64,000 nucleotides of DNA from Tragulus kanchil (Eukaryota; Chordata; Mammalia; Artiodactyla; Tragulidae). Made by a program: the position numbers and the translations under genes. Where the stretch lies: NCBI GenBank assembly GCA_022376925.1, contig JAIOJX010000031.1, positions 134,868,854-134,932,853 of the forward strand, read 5' to 3'. Below, one piece after another: positions 53,598 to 64,000 of the stretch; within the stretch, counting starts at the first letter, position 1; each line of letters starts with the position of its first letter. A model generated the notes under the pieces. It had not been told where the DNA came from, did no database searches, and worked only from the letters and a program-made list of their open reading frames with translations.

Positions 53598-53739
53598 CTT
53601 CCTTGAGTTTACTGTAATTAACAGGTTTGCTAATTGCCTTCTTCATGCTTTCTATTAGGCAAGTAATCATGTAATTTATCCTAGTATGTCCACCTGCTGG
53701 TCCATTTTCATTTGTTCAGTGTCTCCATCCTGGGTCTGC
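53190..53739 (-). pseudogene. ERV gag remnant: capsid C-terminal part and nucleocapsid
   Basis: The frame shows gammaretrovirus capsid features (YTNLDPETPEGQ; an SQASPDIRQKLQKLE stretch; a VFNNREE motif), then a charged segment and a CCHC zinc knuckle (CFQCGEPGHT). A stop lies just upstream, near 53553, so the capsid part is already broken. The 5' end is cut inside capsid at about 53739. The copy in the previous segment (52064-52468) has one T fewer in a homopolymer near 52309, which splits the frame. Confidence 0.8.
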
Positions 53740-53752
53740 CTGTAAAGTATAC

Positions 53753-56038
53753 TGTTGTGTGAAAACCCTAACGATGAAAGTAAGATGTTTTCCTCTTTAA
53801 GTTGAAAACGGTTTAAGTCAAAATCTGTTTGAGCCAGTCAGTGGAATGCACCCAGTCCTGCTGAGACTGAAGCAGTTCAGTGGTCAGGATCACGGTGAGT
53901 GATCTATGTGGAGCGGTGGTTGGATCCAGAAACATTTCCTGCCATTGGACAATTTAAGCAGTCTGCAGTTGTACAATACAAACTAGACTGTGAAATAAAA
54001 TGTGTAATTCTGCCTGTGTAGAAGAAGCTATTTTACACTGACACCCAACAGAGCAACATTTCGGTGTCTATTCCCCATTCTAGCAGGAGGACCCTTTGGC
54101 ATTGTGCTCTGTTCCAAAGACTGAGTTTTTCACTTATTGATGACTAGGGAAGTCATCTTGACTTATACTTAAGTTAGCCTGAATTCTATGCTAAGATAGC
54201 CTGTTTGTGTCCATCCTGTGGAGGGAAAAGTCCAGTTCTTCCTACCAGTTTCTTCCCTCTGTCTCCATTACCCTGAAACTGCCACCACACTCTCAGAGGA
54301 CACTCCACTTCTGACATTTCTAGTCAACAAATATGTGGGTGTTTTTTCCATAACAAGCAATTGCCTGCGACACCAACTGCATATGCTACAATTCAACTAA
54401 ACCCAACACTTCTTGGATATAGCATCAGAGCCCACAAGTCTTGTCTCCCTCCGTCCCCAATTCACTCCCACCCCCCAACCTAACGTATTTCAGATGCCAT
54501 TGGGAAGTCCAGGTTGTTACCTCTGCTTCTGACCAGCTGACTTTAGATTGGAGTTTCCAACCCCCTCTTTTTCAGTTCATACAAAAGTATATAGACAGCC
54601 AGTTTATACAGGGCTGATTTTAAGTCTTGAAAGAAAAAATCTAACTGGAAGTTCCAAGTTTTATATGTCTCCAGCAGAAACTTCATGTCACATCCCACCA
54701 AGCTACACATCAGATGTGACGGTTCCTCAGTCATTGTAAACCTTCCTGTCCTGGCAGTTTTCTCCTTCTATTTTGTCCACCCAGTGTTCCTTCTCCATTT
54801 GCATGGGACTCTTCAGTTAACTTCAGAAGACTCAAGTATCACCTTCTAGGGCATTCTCTGAACACACTGTTTACAACTCTCTCATTGTTGTGTGAAAACC
54901 CTAACGATGAAAGTAAGATGTTTTCCTCTTTAAGTTGAAAACGGTTTAAGTCAAAATCTGTTTGAGCCAGTCAGTGGAATGCACCCAGTCCTGCTGAGAC
55001 TGAAGCAGTTCAGTGGTCAGGATCACGGTGAGTGATCTATGTGGAGCGGTGGTTGGATCCAGAAACATTTCCTGCCATTGGACAATTTAAGCAGTCTGCA
55101 GTTGTACAATACAAACTAGACTGTGAAATAAAATGTGTAATTCTGCCTGTGTAGAAGAAGCTATTTTACACTGACACCCAACAGAGCAACATTTCGGTGT
55201 CTATTCCCCATTCTAGCAGGAGGACCCTTTGGCATTGTGCTCTGTTCCAAAGACTGAGTTTTTCACTTATTGATGACTAGGGAAGTCATCTTGACTTATA
55301 CTTAAGTTAGCCTGAATTCTATGCTAAGATAGCCTGTTTGTGTCCATCCTGTGGAGGGAAAAGTCCAGTTCTTCCTACCAGTTTCTTCCCTCTGTCTCCA
55401 TTACCCTGAAACTGCCACCACACTCTCAGAGGACACTCCACTTCTGACATTTCTAGTCAACAAATATGTGGGTGTTTTTTCCATAACAAGCAATTGCCTG
55501 CGACACCAACTGCATATGCTACAATTCAACTAAACCCAACACTTCTTGGATATAGCATCAGAGCCCACAAGTCTTGTCTCCCTCCGTCCCCAATTCACTC
55601 CCACCCCCCAACCTAACGTATTTCAGATGCCATTGGGAAGTCCAGGTTGTTACCTCTGCTTCTGACCAGCTGACTTTAGATTGGAGTTTCCAACCCCCTC
55701 TTTTTCAGTTCATACAAAAGTATATAGACAGCCAGTTTATACAGGGCTGATTTTAAGTCTTGAAAGAAAAAATCTAACTGGAAGTTCCAAGTTTTATATG
55801 TCTCCAGCAGAAACTTCATGTCACATCCCACCAAGCTACACATCAGATGTGACGGTTCCTCAGTCATTGTAAACCTTCCTGTCCTGGCAGTTTTCTCCTT
55901 CTATTTTGTCCACCCAGTGTTCCTTCTCCATTTGCATGGGACTCTTCAGTTAACTTCAGAAGACTCAAGTATCACCTTCTCATAGGGCATTCTCTGAACA
56001 CACTGTTTACATCAGGACAGTCTGTCACTCTCTCATTG
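53753..56038. repeat. Assembly overlap 19
   Basis: Copy 1 53753-54887, copy 2 54886-56038. Offset 1133; deletions in copy 1 near 54848-54880. Confidence 0.95.
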
Positions 56039-56718
56039 TACATGCACACCTTCACTGTATCTCTCATGATCCTGTTTTACTATTGCTAACTGCCTTTATA
56101 GCATATTTAAGCTACTTGAAGATGGGCATTGATTCCCAGCTGTATCATGACTGATTAGAATTGTTCCTCATTGATAGAATGAGTGAATGCATTTTATCAT
56201 GGCAAAGAAGAAAACTGCCACAGTGCATGGGTTTACCGATTAGTGGGTTGTGGTCAGGTAAACCTCAAATTATATTTGTGGCATCGAATTCTGTATGCCC
56301 ATACCATGCAACCTAATGTTCTGAATATTGGTAAACCCAGGCTCAGGCTCTCCTTTTACTATCAAGCAGTTTGGTCAGTATATAATCTTTTCAATTTAAG
56401 CTCCCCTCCCCCCCCAAAATGACCAGCCAACTCTGTTCATTACAAAGTTCCCTTGAGGTCTGTATCTAGGGAATGTTACCATACTCCCTTTGAGGACTCC
56501 AAGTGCCCCCCAAAAACAGCTCAAATAAAACTCAGGACATCATTTAACGTAGTGATGTCTGAATAGCAAGAGAAATCACTAAAGTACGTGAGAAACACCA
56601 CGAATTGGGCGGGGCTCCAAGGACCCACAGTGGTACCAAGCATTGGTTTGGGATGGACTCCATGGTCCTCTGGTAGGTGTCTCTGATAGCCTACTGACTA
56701 CAATAAGAAAATGTCAAC
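53753..56718. other. Flank right of the ERV, no gene
   Basis: Paralogous at its start to 27.6 kb, so it is old flank interrupted by the ERV. Consists largely of overlap copies 53753-54887 and 54886-56038. Confidence 0.6.
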
Positions 56719-58304
56719 AAAAATTCCATGAACAGGGCTTCCCTGGTGGTCCAGTGGGTAGAGACACCGCCTTGCAGTGCAAGGGGCGCCGGTTCGAGCC
56801 CTGGCCTGGGAAGATCCCACGTGCCACAGAGCGGCTGGACTGATGTGTCCAATTACGGAGCCATAGCTCTGGAGCTCATGCGCCCAGAGCCGGTGCTCTG
56901 CGACAACAGAGACCGCCACAATGGGAGGCCCACACGGGCCAAAAGAAAAAAGATGGATGAAAATGGACAAATGAAAGACCAATAGAAGTGGCCTGCCTGC
57001 TCCCCTCCCTCCCCAACCTGTCCCCCGCCCTAAATAAATAAATAAATAAATAAAACTTAAAAAAAAAAATTCCATGAACAATCAAGAAGGAAAAAAGGAA
57101 TATTTATTCAGGCAAAACTGGGGATTATAACTCGGGAGACTCATAAACCTCTGAGACCTGTGCTGCTTGTTTGACGTCGAAAAACAGGTGAATTTTAAGG
57201 CAAAGCTACTTGAAGATGGGCATTGATTCCCAGCTGTATCATGACTGATTAGAATTGTTCCTCATTGATAGAATGAGTGAATGCATTTTATCATGGCAAA
57301 GAAGAAAACTGCCACAGTGCATGGGTTTACCGATTAGTGGGTTGTGGTCAGGTAAACCTCAAATTATATTTGTGGCATCGAATTCTGTATGCCCATACCA
57401 TGCAACCTAATGTTCTGAATATTGGTAAACCCAGGCTCAGGCTCTCCTTTTACTATCAAGCAGTTTGGTCAGTATATAATCTTTTCAATTTAAGCTCCCC
57501 TCCCCCCCCAAAATGACCAGCCAACTCTGTTCATTACAAAGTTCCCTTGAGGTCTGTATCTAGGGAATGTTACCATACTCCCTTTGAGGACTCCAAGTGC
57601 CCCCCAAAAACAGCTCAAATAAAACTCAGGACATCATTTAACGTAGTGATGTCTGAATAGCAAGAGAAATCACTAAAGTACGTGAGAAACACCACGAATT
57701 GGGCGGGGCTCCAAGGACCCACAGTGGTACCAAGCATTGGTTTGGGATGGACTCCATGGTCCTCTGGTAGGTGTCTCTGATAGCCTACTGACTACAATAA
57801 GAAAATGTCAACAAAAATTCCATGAACAGGGCTTCCCTGGTGGTCCAGTGGGTAGAGACACCGCCTTGCAGTGCAAGGGGCGCCGGTTCGAGCCCTGGCC
57901 TGGGAAGATCCCACGTGCCACAGAGCGGCTGGACTGATGTGTCCAATTACGGAGCCATAGCTCTGGAGCTCATGCGCCCAGAGCCGGTGCTCTGCGACAA
58001 CAGAGACCGCCACAATGGGAGGCCCACACGGGCCAAAAGAAAAAAGATGGATGAAAATGGACAAATGAAAGACCAATAGAAGTGGCCTGCCTGCTCCCCT
58101 CCCTCCCCACCCCACCCCCACCAAAATAAATAAATAAATAAATAAAACTTAAAAAAAAAAATTCCATGAACAATCAAGAAGGAAAAAAGGAATATTTATT
58201 CAGGCAAAACTGGGGATTATAACTCGGGAGACTCATAAACCTCTGAGACCTGTGCTGCTTGTTTGACGTCGAAAAACAGGTGTGTATACATTTTCAAGGC
58301 AAAG
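56109..58304. repeat. Assembly overlap 20
   Basis: Copy 1 56109-57205, copy 2 57203-58304. Offset 1094. SINE tails differ between copies. Confidence 0.95.
56735..57065 (+). mobile_element. SINE, same tail family
   Basis: Flanked by aaaaattccatgaaca (56719-56734 and 57065-57080). The tail reads ccccaacctgtcccccgccctaaataaa. The assembly copy at 57829-58159 has a different tail (ccccaccccacccccaccaaaataaa). Confidence 0.85.
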
Positions 58305-58329
58305 GATAGTTCATCAAAATGATATGCTG

Positions 58330-58655
58330 GCGCTTCCCTGGTGGTCCAGTGGGTAAGGACACCGCCTTGCAGTGCAAGGGGCGCCGGTTCGATCCCTGGC
58401 CTGAGAAGATCCCACGTGCCGCGGAGCGGCTGGACTGATGTGTCCAATTACGGAACCAGAGCTCTGGAGCGCATGCGCCCAGAGCCAGTGCTCTGCGACA
58501 ACCGAGGCCACTGTGATGGGAGGCCTACACAGGGCAAAGAACAAAGATGGATGAAAATCAAATAAATGAAAGACCAATAGAAGTGGCCCACCTGCTCCCC
58601 TCCCTCCCCACCCCACCCCCACCAAAATAAGTAAATAAATAAATCTTTAAAAAAA
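58330..58655 (+). mobile_element. SINE, same tail family
   Basis: Flanked by aaaatgatatgctg (58316-58329 and 58656-58669). Full body and GC-rich tail plus (taaa)n. Confidence 0.85.
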
Positions 58656-58844
58656 AAAATGATATGCTGTTAAGTTTTCAAAAACTTCACCAAGGATATA
58701 TAGCCCAGGTAACCATGTACAAAGCAAGCAGCATCATGTCACCATGACCTCCTACAGAGATGGGAAAGAATGCCATTATTTTATTAAAAAAAAAAAAAAA
58801 AGGAAAAAAGAATGCTATTCTTTAAAAAAAGAAAACAAAAAACT

Positions 58845-58975
58845 AATATTTATTTAGCTGCCCCTGGGTCTAAGTTGCAGCATGAGGGATCTAGTTCCCC
58901 GACAAGGGATCAAACTGGGCCCCCCTGCATTGGGAATGCAAAGTCATAGTCACTGGACCGTCAGCAAAGTCCCTA
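58845..58975 (-). mobile_element. CHR-type SINE
   Basis: Tail attatttatttagctg, head at 58974; diverged. Confidence 0.6.
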
Positions 58976-59000
58976 GGATGCTATTAAGAACTTAGACCAC

Positions 59001-59097
59001 ATGCTCGCTTCAGCAGCACATATACTCAAATTGGAACGATATAGAGATTAGTATAGCCGCTGTGCAATGAAGACATGCAAATTCGTGAAGCGTTCCA
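59001..59097 (+). pseudogene. U6 snRNA pseudogene
   Basis: Begins atgctcgcttcagcagcaca, then aaattggaacgata and gcaaattcgtgaagcgttcc, as in U6. It is about 97 bases against 107 for the functional RNA, with short internal deletions (the gagaagattagcatgg region is shortened). It lacks the terminal T run and ends in a (CA)n stretch. A retrocopy, not an expressed gene. Confidence 0.88.
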
Positions 59098-59116
59098 CAC
59101 ACACACACACACATAT
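59096..59116 (+). repeat. (CA)n microsatellite
   Basis: Dinucleotide run directly after the U6 copy. Other short runs: (CA)n near 45112 and 59458, (AT)n near 59628. Confidence 0.85.
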
Positions 59117-59811
59117 AAAGAAGAAGTTAGATCACTAGCATCAGTAAAAATAGGTTGACCTTTATGGTTGAAGAGGCACTCTAACCTCTAGGAGCTGTGG
59201 TTCATATATAACTCAGATGTACACTGCGATTAGGGAGGGAGGGTGGAAGGAGGCCCCACCATGCAGAATTTTTTTTTTTTTTACAATGCAGAATTTTATG
59301 TTTAGTTTTCTCATGTCTTAAAATATGAATTTTATTTCAACTCTAAATACACACGAAAAAGATTATTTTTATCCCTATTTCTGAAATTTTATCTCATAGT
59401 ATTTTTTTTATATACTCACCATATCTTTTTATTTCATGTAAAGGTTCAACCCATGTGCACACACACACAAAGGAATGTAGGAATATAATCATATGGTGCA
59501 TATTTACAACTGAGGAGGCAGGTTTCAGGGGCTTGAGTCTGAAACTGTGCTACTACTGTATGTTCATTATAGCTACAGAAATAATCTGGGCTATACTATG
59601 GAGTTTGCAACTCAGATGCAAATCATGAATATATATATATATATTTCAAATACTTTAAGTTGTTTGAATTTAACTTGAAAAGGAATTGTTATAGATGCCA
59701 TTGAACGTAGAGAACTTGATACATAATTAAGGGTCATTATTAGGAAGCCCTCAATGCAGTGGGATATGCTTGTGTTAATAGAAGGCACACAATTCATTAA
59801 AGACTAGGCTT
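59117..59811. other. AT-rich sequence without a gene
   Basis: Only short simple repeats. Confidence 0.55.
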
Positions 59812-60085
59812 GGGGCTTTCCCGGTGGCACAGTGGGTAAAGACACCACCTTGCAGTTCAAGGGTGCCAGTTCGATCCCTGGCCCGGGAAGATCCCACATA
59901 CCTCAGAGCTGCTGGACCAATGTATGCAACTACTGAGCCGGTGCTCTGGAGTGTGAGCGCCCAGAGCTGGTGCTCTGCAACGAGAGAGGCCACTGCAATG
60001 GGAGGCCTACACAGGGCAAAGAACAAAGATGGATGAAAATCAAATAAATGAAAGACCAATACAAGTGGCCAAAAAAAAAAAAAAC
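59812..60085 (+). mobile_element. SINE, same tail family
   Basis: Body complete and slightly diverged, ending in an A run. A Bov-A2 copy follows directly. Confidence 0.75.
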
Positions 60086-60094
60086 CAAAAACTA

Positions 60095-60300
60095 GGCTTC
60101 CCTAATGGTTCAGATGGTAAAGAATCTGCCTGCACTGCAAGAGACCTGGGTTTGATCCCTGGGTTGGGAAGATCTCCTGGAGAAGGGAAGAGCTGCCCAC
60201 TCCAGTATTCTTTCCTGGAAAAATCCCACGGACAGAAGAGCCTGGTGGGCCATAGTCCATGGAGTCACAAAGAGTCAGACATGACTGAGCAACTAAAACT
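60095..60300 (+). mobile_element. Bov-A2-type SINE, full length
   Basis: Typical ggttcagatggtaaagaatc head region, a gatccctgggttgggaagat core and a cagacatgactgagcaacta end. Confidence 0.85.
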
Positions 60301-60506
60301 ATAAAAAAAAGATAACACTTTACTTATTTGGATATGAGGATGATACACTGTAATAAATAAAATGGTGTCAAAATGCAACTCTAGAGGCCAAATCTTTAGC
60401 CTTCACAGATACTGATTCTTTTGATGACTATCCTCTATAACAGCTGTCTCTTCAGTTTCCAAAAATGAGACTAATTTTGAATATTTTACATATATGGTAG
60501 TTGTGC

Positions 60507-60618
60507 CATGTGCTGTTGCTTCAGTCATGTCCAACTCTTTGCAACCCTAAGGACCATAGCCACCAAGCTCCTCTGTCCATGGGATGCTCCAGGCAAGGAT
60601 ACTGGAGTGGGTTACCAG
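60507..60618 (-). mobile_element. Bov-A2-type SINE, partial
   Basis: Minus-strand end gttgcttcagtcatgtcc through actggagtgggttacca. Confidence 0.7.
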
Positions 60619-60759
60619 GCCCTCCGCCAAGGGAGAAGCTACAGTAGTGATAGCCCTTCAAGAGGCAGGGAGGCCATGGTTCCACCTCCATTTTTCCTCC
60701 CGCATATGCCATCCCTGAAGTGACGTGGCCCACACAGTGCAGTTAGTATACAGCATTGT

Positions 60760-61240
60760 TTCAGGTGTACCACGTAACTATTTTACAGTTGCATACAGGA
60801 TGAAATAATCACCCTGATAAACTTAGTGGCCATCTGCCCTGTACAGTTATTATTATCACTGACTATATTCCTTATTCTGTATATCACACCCTACATGTCA
60901 TCATATAACTGTAGACCTGTACCTCTTAAACCCCTACTTCACACACACCCCAAATCCTCCTCCCCCTGCCCTTCTGGCAACCATCTATTTGTTCCACCAC
61001 GTGACTGATTTCCTTTTATTTTGCTTAAACTCCACCTGTGAGTGAAATCGTGTTCTGTGTCATTCTCCTATTACACCTAGCAAAATACCCAGTAGAGCTG
61101 TCCACGGTGTTGGAAATGGTAATATTTCCATTTTTTCATGACTAATATTCCATTGTGTGTGGATGGGGGTGTATATACATACATATTTTTTCCTTTATCC
61201 AGTCATCAGTGGACATTTTGGAAGCTTTCTTACCTTGACT
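60760..61240 (-). mobile_element. Old L1 3' region
   Basis: L1M-like 3' UTR and ORF2 end on the minus strand. It is interrupted by SINEs at 61240-61782 and continues at 63013-63420. An assembly overlap repeats it at 61957-62436. Confidence 0.55.
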
Positions 61241-61782
61241 TTTTTTTTTTTTTTTAATGTGTACCATTTTTAAAGTCTTTATTGAATCTGTTACAATATT
61301 GCTTGTTTTCATGTTTTGTTCTTCTGGCCACAAGGTATGTGGGATTAGCTCCCTGACCAGGGATAGAACCCATACCTCCTGTGTCGGAATTTCTGATGTT
61401 TTTAAATTTTACTTATTTTTGGCTATTTCTGGGTTTTCACTGCTGCCACAGGCTCTTCTCTAGTTGCAGGGAGTGGGGCTACTCTCTAGTTGAGGTAAGC
61501 AGACTTTTTTGTTGCGGTGACTTCTCTTGTTGTGGAACTCAGGCTCTAAAGCACTTGGGCTTCAGTAGTTGTGGCCCATGTGCTCAATAGTTGCAGCTTT
61601 GAGGCTCTAGCACACAAACTCAATTGTTGTGGCTCACAGGCTTAGTTGCTCCACATCATGTGGCATCTTCCTGGATTAGGGATGGAACCCGTGTCTCTTG
61701 CATTGGCAGGCGAACTCTTCACCCACGAGCTACCGGGGAAGCCCCAGAATTGCAGATTCCTAACCACTAGACTACCTAGTCC
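61240..61782 (-). mobile_element. CHR-type SINE split by a second CHR-type SINE
   Basis: The outer SINE has its tail at 61240-61384 and its head at 61744-61782 (cctaaccactagactacctagtccc). The inner one spans about 61390-61743 (head gagctaccggggaagcccc). The assembly repeats the whole nest at 62436-62979. Confidence 0.65.
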
Positions 61783-63012
61783 CTTGGCTATAATAAATGA
61801 TACAATGAACCTCAAAGGCCTGCCAAGGGAGAAGCTACAGTAGTGATAGCCCTTCAAGAGGCAGGGAGGCCATGGTTCCACCTCCATTTTTCCTCCCGCA
61901 TATGCCATCCCTGAAGTGACGTGGCCCACACAGTGCAGTTAGTATACAGCATTGTTTCAGGTGTACCACGTAACTATTTTACAGTTGCATACAGGATGAA
62001 ATAATCACCCTGATAAACTTAGTGGCCATCTGCCCTGTACAGTTATTATTATCACTGACTATATTCCTTATTCTGTATATCACACCCTACATGTCATCAT
62101 ATAACTGTAGACCTGTACCTCTTAAACCCCTACTTCACACACACCCCAAATCCTCCTCCCCCTGCCCTTCTGGCAACCATCTATTTGTTCCACCACGTGA
62201 CTGATTTCCTTTTATTTTGCTTAAACTCCACCTGTGAGTGAAATCGTGTTCTGTGTCATTCTCCTATTACACCTAGCAAAATACCCAGTAGAGCTGTCCA
62301 CGGTGTTGGAAATGGTAATATTTCCATTTTTTCATGACTAATATTCCATTGTGTGTGGATGGGGGTGTATATACATACATATTTTTTCCTTTATCCAGTC
62401 ATCAGTGGACATTTTGGAAGCTTTCTTACCTTGACTTTTTTTTTTTTTTTTAATGTGTACCATTTTTAAAGTCTTTATTGAATCTGTTACAATATTGCTT
62501 GTTTTCATGTTTTGTTCTTCTGGCCACAAGGTATGTGGGATTAGCTCCCTGACCAGGGATAGAACCCATACCTCCTGTGTCGGAATTTCTGATGTTTTTA
62601 AATTTTACTTATTTTTGGCTATTTCTGGGTTTTCACTGCTGCCACAGGCTCTTCTCTAGTTGCAGGGAGTGGGGCTACTCTCTAGTTGAGGTAAGCAGAC
62701 TTTTTTGTTGCGGTGACTTCTCTTGTTGTGGAACTCAGGCTCTAAAGCACTTGGGCTTCAGTAGTTGTGGCCCATGTGCTCAATAGTTGCAGCTTTGAGG
62801 CTCTAGCACACAAACTCAATTGTTGTGGCTCACAGGCTTAGTTGCTCCACATCATGTGGCATCTTCCTGGATTAGGGATGGAACCCGTGTCTCTTGCATT
62901 GGCAGGCGAACTCTTCACCCACGAGCTACCGGGGAAGCCCCAGAATTGCAGATTCCTAACCACTAGACTACCTAGTCCCTTGGCTATAATAAATGATACA
63001 ATGAACCTCAAA

Positions 63013-63420
63013 GTGCATATATTTTTTGAATGAGTATTTTTGTTTTCTCTAGGTAAATACCAGGTGTACAACTGCTGGATCATATGGCAGTTCTGTTTTT
63101 AATCTTTTGATGAGCAACCATATAGTTTCCCTAGGCACTACCAATTTACAATCCTAACAGTGCATGAGGGTCCCCCTTTTTTTTTTTAAACCTTTATTTT
63201 ATTTTTAACTTTTATAGAGTTTGGTTGTTTACAGATATGTATGTTCCCAGATTAGTCATATGTATATCCCCCCCTTCCCAGAGGGTCCCCTTTTCATCTT
63301 CAGTAACACTGTGACCTGTTGTCCTTTTGATGACAGGCCATTCTGACACATGTGGTTCCGACTTGATTTTCCTGGTGATTAGTGATGTTGTGCATCATGT
63401 CATGTACCTGTTGGGAATCT
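63013..63420 (-). mobile_element. Old L1 continuation with a younger L1 3' end inside
   Basis: The ggtaaataccaggtgtacaa...gctggatcatatgg stretch is the next part of the L1 seen before the SINE block. A separate, younger L1 3' terminus (T run at 63174, then the ruminant 3' UTR) is inserted at about 63172-63290. Confidence 0.55.
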
Positions 63421-63583
63421 GTGTGTCTCTACCTCCATGATGGAGTCTCTCAACCAGGAGGGCTTGAACACTTGCACAGGTTTTATGTCAATCATTACAT
63501 TTTAAGGTTTCTGTGTACTAACAATTATCTGATGATCCCCAAAGCTTGAGTTCTGAATAAAAGCACTGCCACATATGTTAGGT

Positions 63584-64000
<417 letters not shown>

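Larger units (their letters stand above)
47676..53739 (-). mobile_element. Gammaretrovirus-like endogenous element, defective, with 3' A tail
   Basis: In minus-strand order it contains a 5'-truncated gag (capsid end and nucleocapsid), a fragment of protease, the RT connection region, RNase H, env surface and transmembrane parts, a purine tract, and U3-R of a 3' LTR followed by a T run on the plus strand (an A tail). The RT palm/fingers and the whole integrase are missing. There is no 5' LTR and no U5. Candidate flanking duplications are ctgtaaagcttac at 47663-47675 and ctgtaaagtatac at 53740-53752 (11 of 13 identical). All frames are broken. Two assembly overlaps lie inside, and a third join sits at its right edge. 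The interval is also interrupted by a solo LTR. Confidence 0.8.
60626..63013. repeat. Assembly overlap 21
   Basis: Copy 1 60626-61816, copy 2 61822-63013. Offset 1196. Contains L1 and nested SINEs. Confidence 0.95.

Overview
The window is nuclear DNA of a ruminant (pecoran) mammal. The evidence is a dense load of Bov-A2/Bov-tA and CHR-type tRNA-derived SINEs, ruminant-style L1 ends, and KRAB C2H2 zinc-finger genes of the type clustered on human 19q13.4 and its bovine counterpart. I cannot name the species.

The dominant feature is not biological. From end to end the sequence is built of segments that each restart about 1.07-1.2 kb before the previous one stopped. I placed 21 complete head-to-tail duplications, plus the tail of a 22nd at the left edge. 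They cut indifferently through coding exons, introns, SINEs, L1s and a retroviral insertion. Small indels gather at the end of copy 1 and the start of copy 2. This is the signature of unmerged contig or edge overlaps in a long-read assembly. About 23.6 kb of the 64 kb is redundant, so the real locus is about 40.4 kb. Every paired gene or repeat below should be read as one locus.

Layout after mental collapse. (1) 1-3.6 kb: 3' part of a plus-strand KRAB zinc-finger gene (A), with the last bases of a KRAB exon at the left edge, an intron, and a finger exon with 8 intact fingers whose C-terminus runs into an L1. (2) 3.5-30 kb: L1 fragments, SINEs, LTR-like sequence and two CpG-rich blocks (about 20.3-21.1 and 25.4-27.5 kb); no convincing protein gene. 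(3) 32.7-47.5 kb: a nearly complete minus-strand KRAB zinc-finger gene (B). It has a five-codon first coding exon (M-A-L-S-Q) at 44.56 kb, a canonical 127-bp KRAB-A exon at 41.45 kb, a finger exon at 32.7-34.75 kb, and a CpG-rich candidate promoter at 46.85-47.58 kb. The splice phases agree, giving an inferred 727-residue protein with 16 intact and 2 degenerate fingers. (4) 47.68-53.74 kb: a minus-strand gammaretrovirus-like endogenous element. Its 3' LTR stops at the poly(A) site and is followed by an A tail, so it looks like an L1-mobilised RNA copy. A 463-bp solo LTR with a 5-bp target duplication sits inside env. (5) 53.75-63.5 kb: flank paralogous to the block after 27.5 kb, a cluster of young SINEs, a U6 pseudogene and old L1. 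(6) 63.58-64.0 kb: 3' end of a third zinc-finger gene (C), minus strand, closely related to A.

KRAB zinc-finger proteins as a family bind DNA through tandem fingers and recruit TRIM28/KAP1 to silence transposable elements. The mix of these genes with L1, SINE and ERV insertions is typical of such clusters. I found no new biological system. The strongest new observations are the assembly artefact, the resolved structure of gene B, the processed ERV, and a lineage-specific SINE family with an unusual 3' tail.
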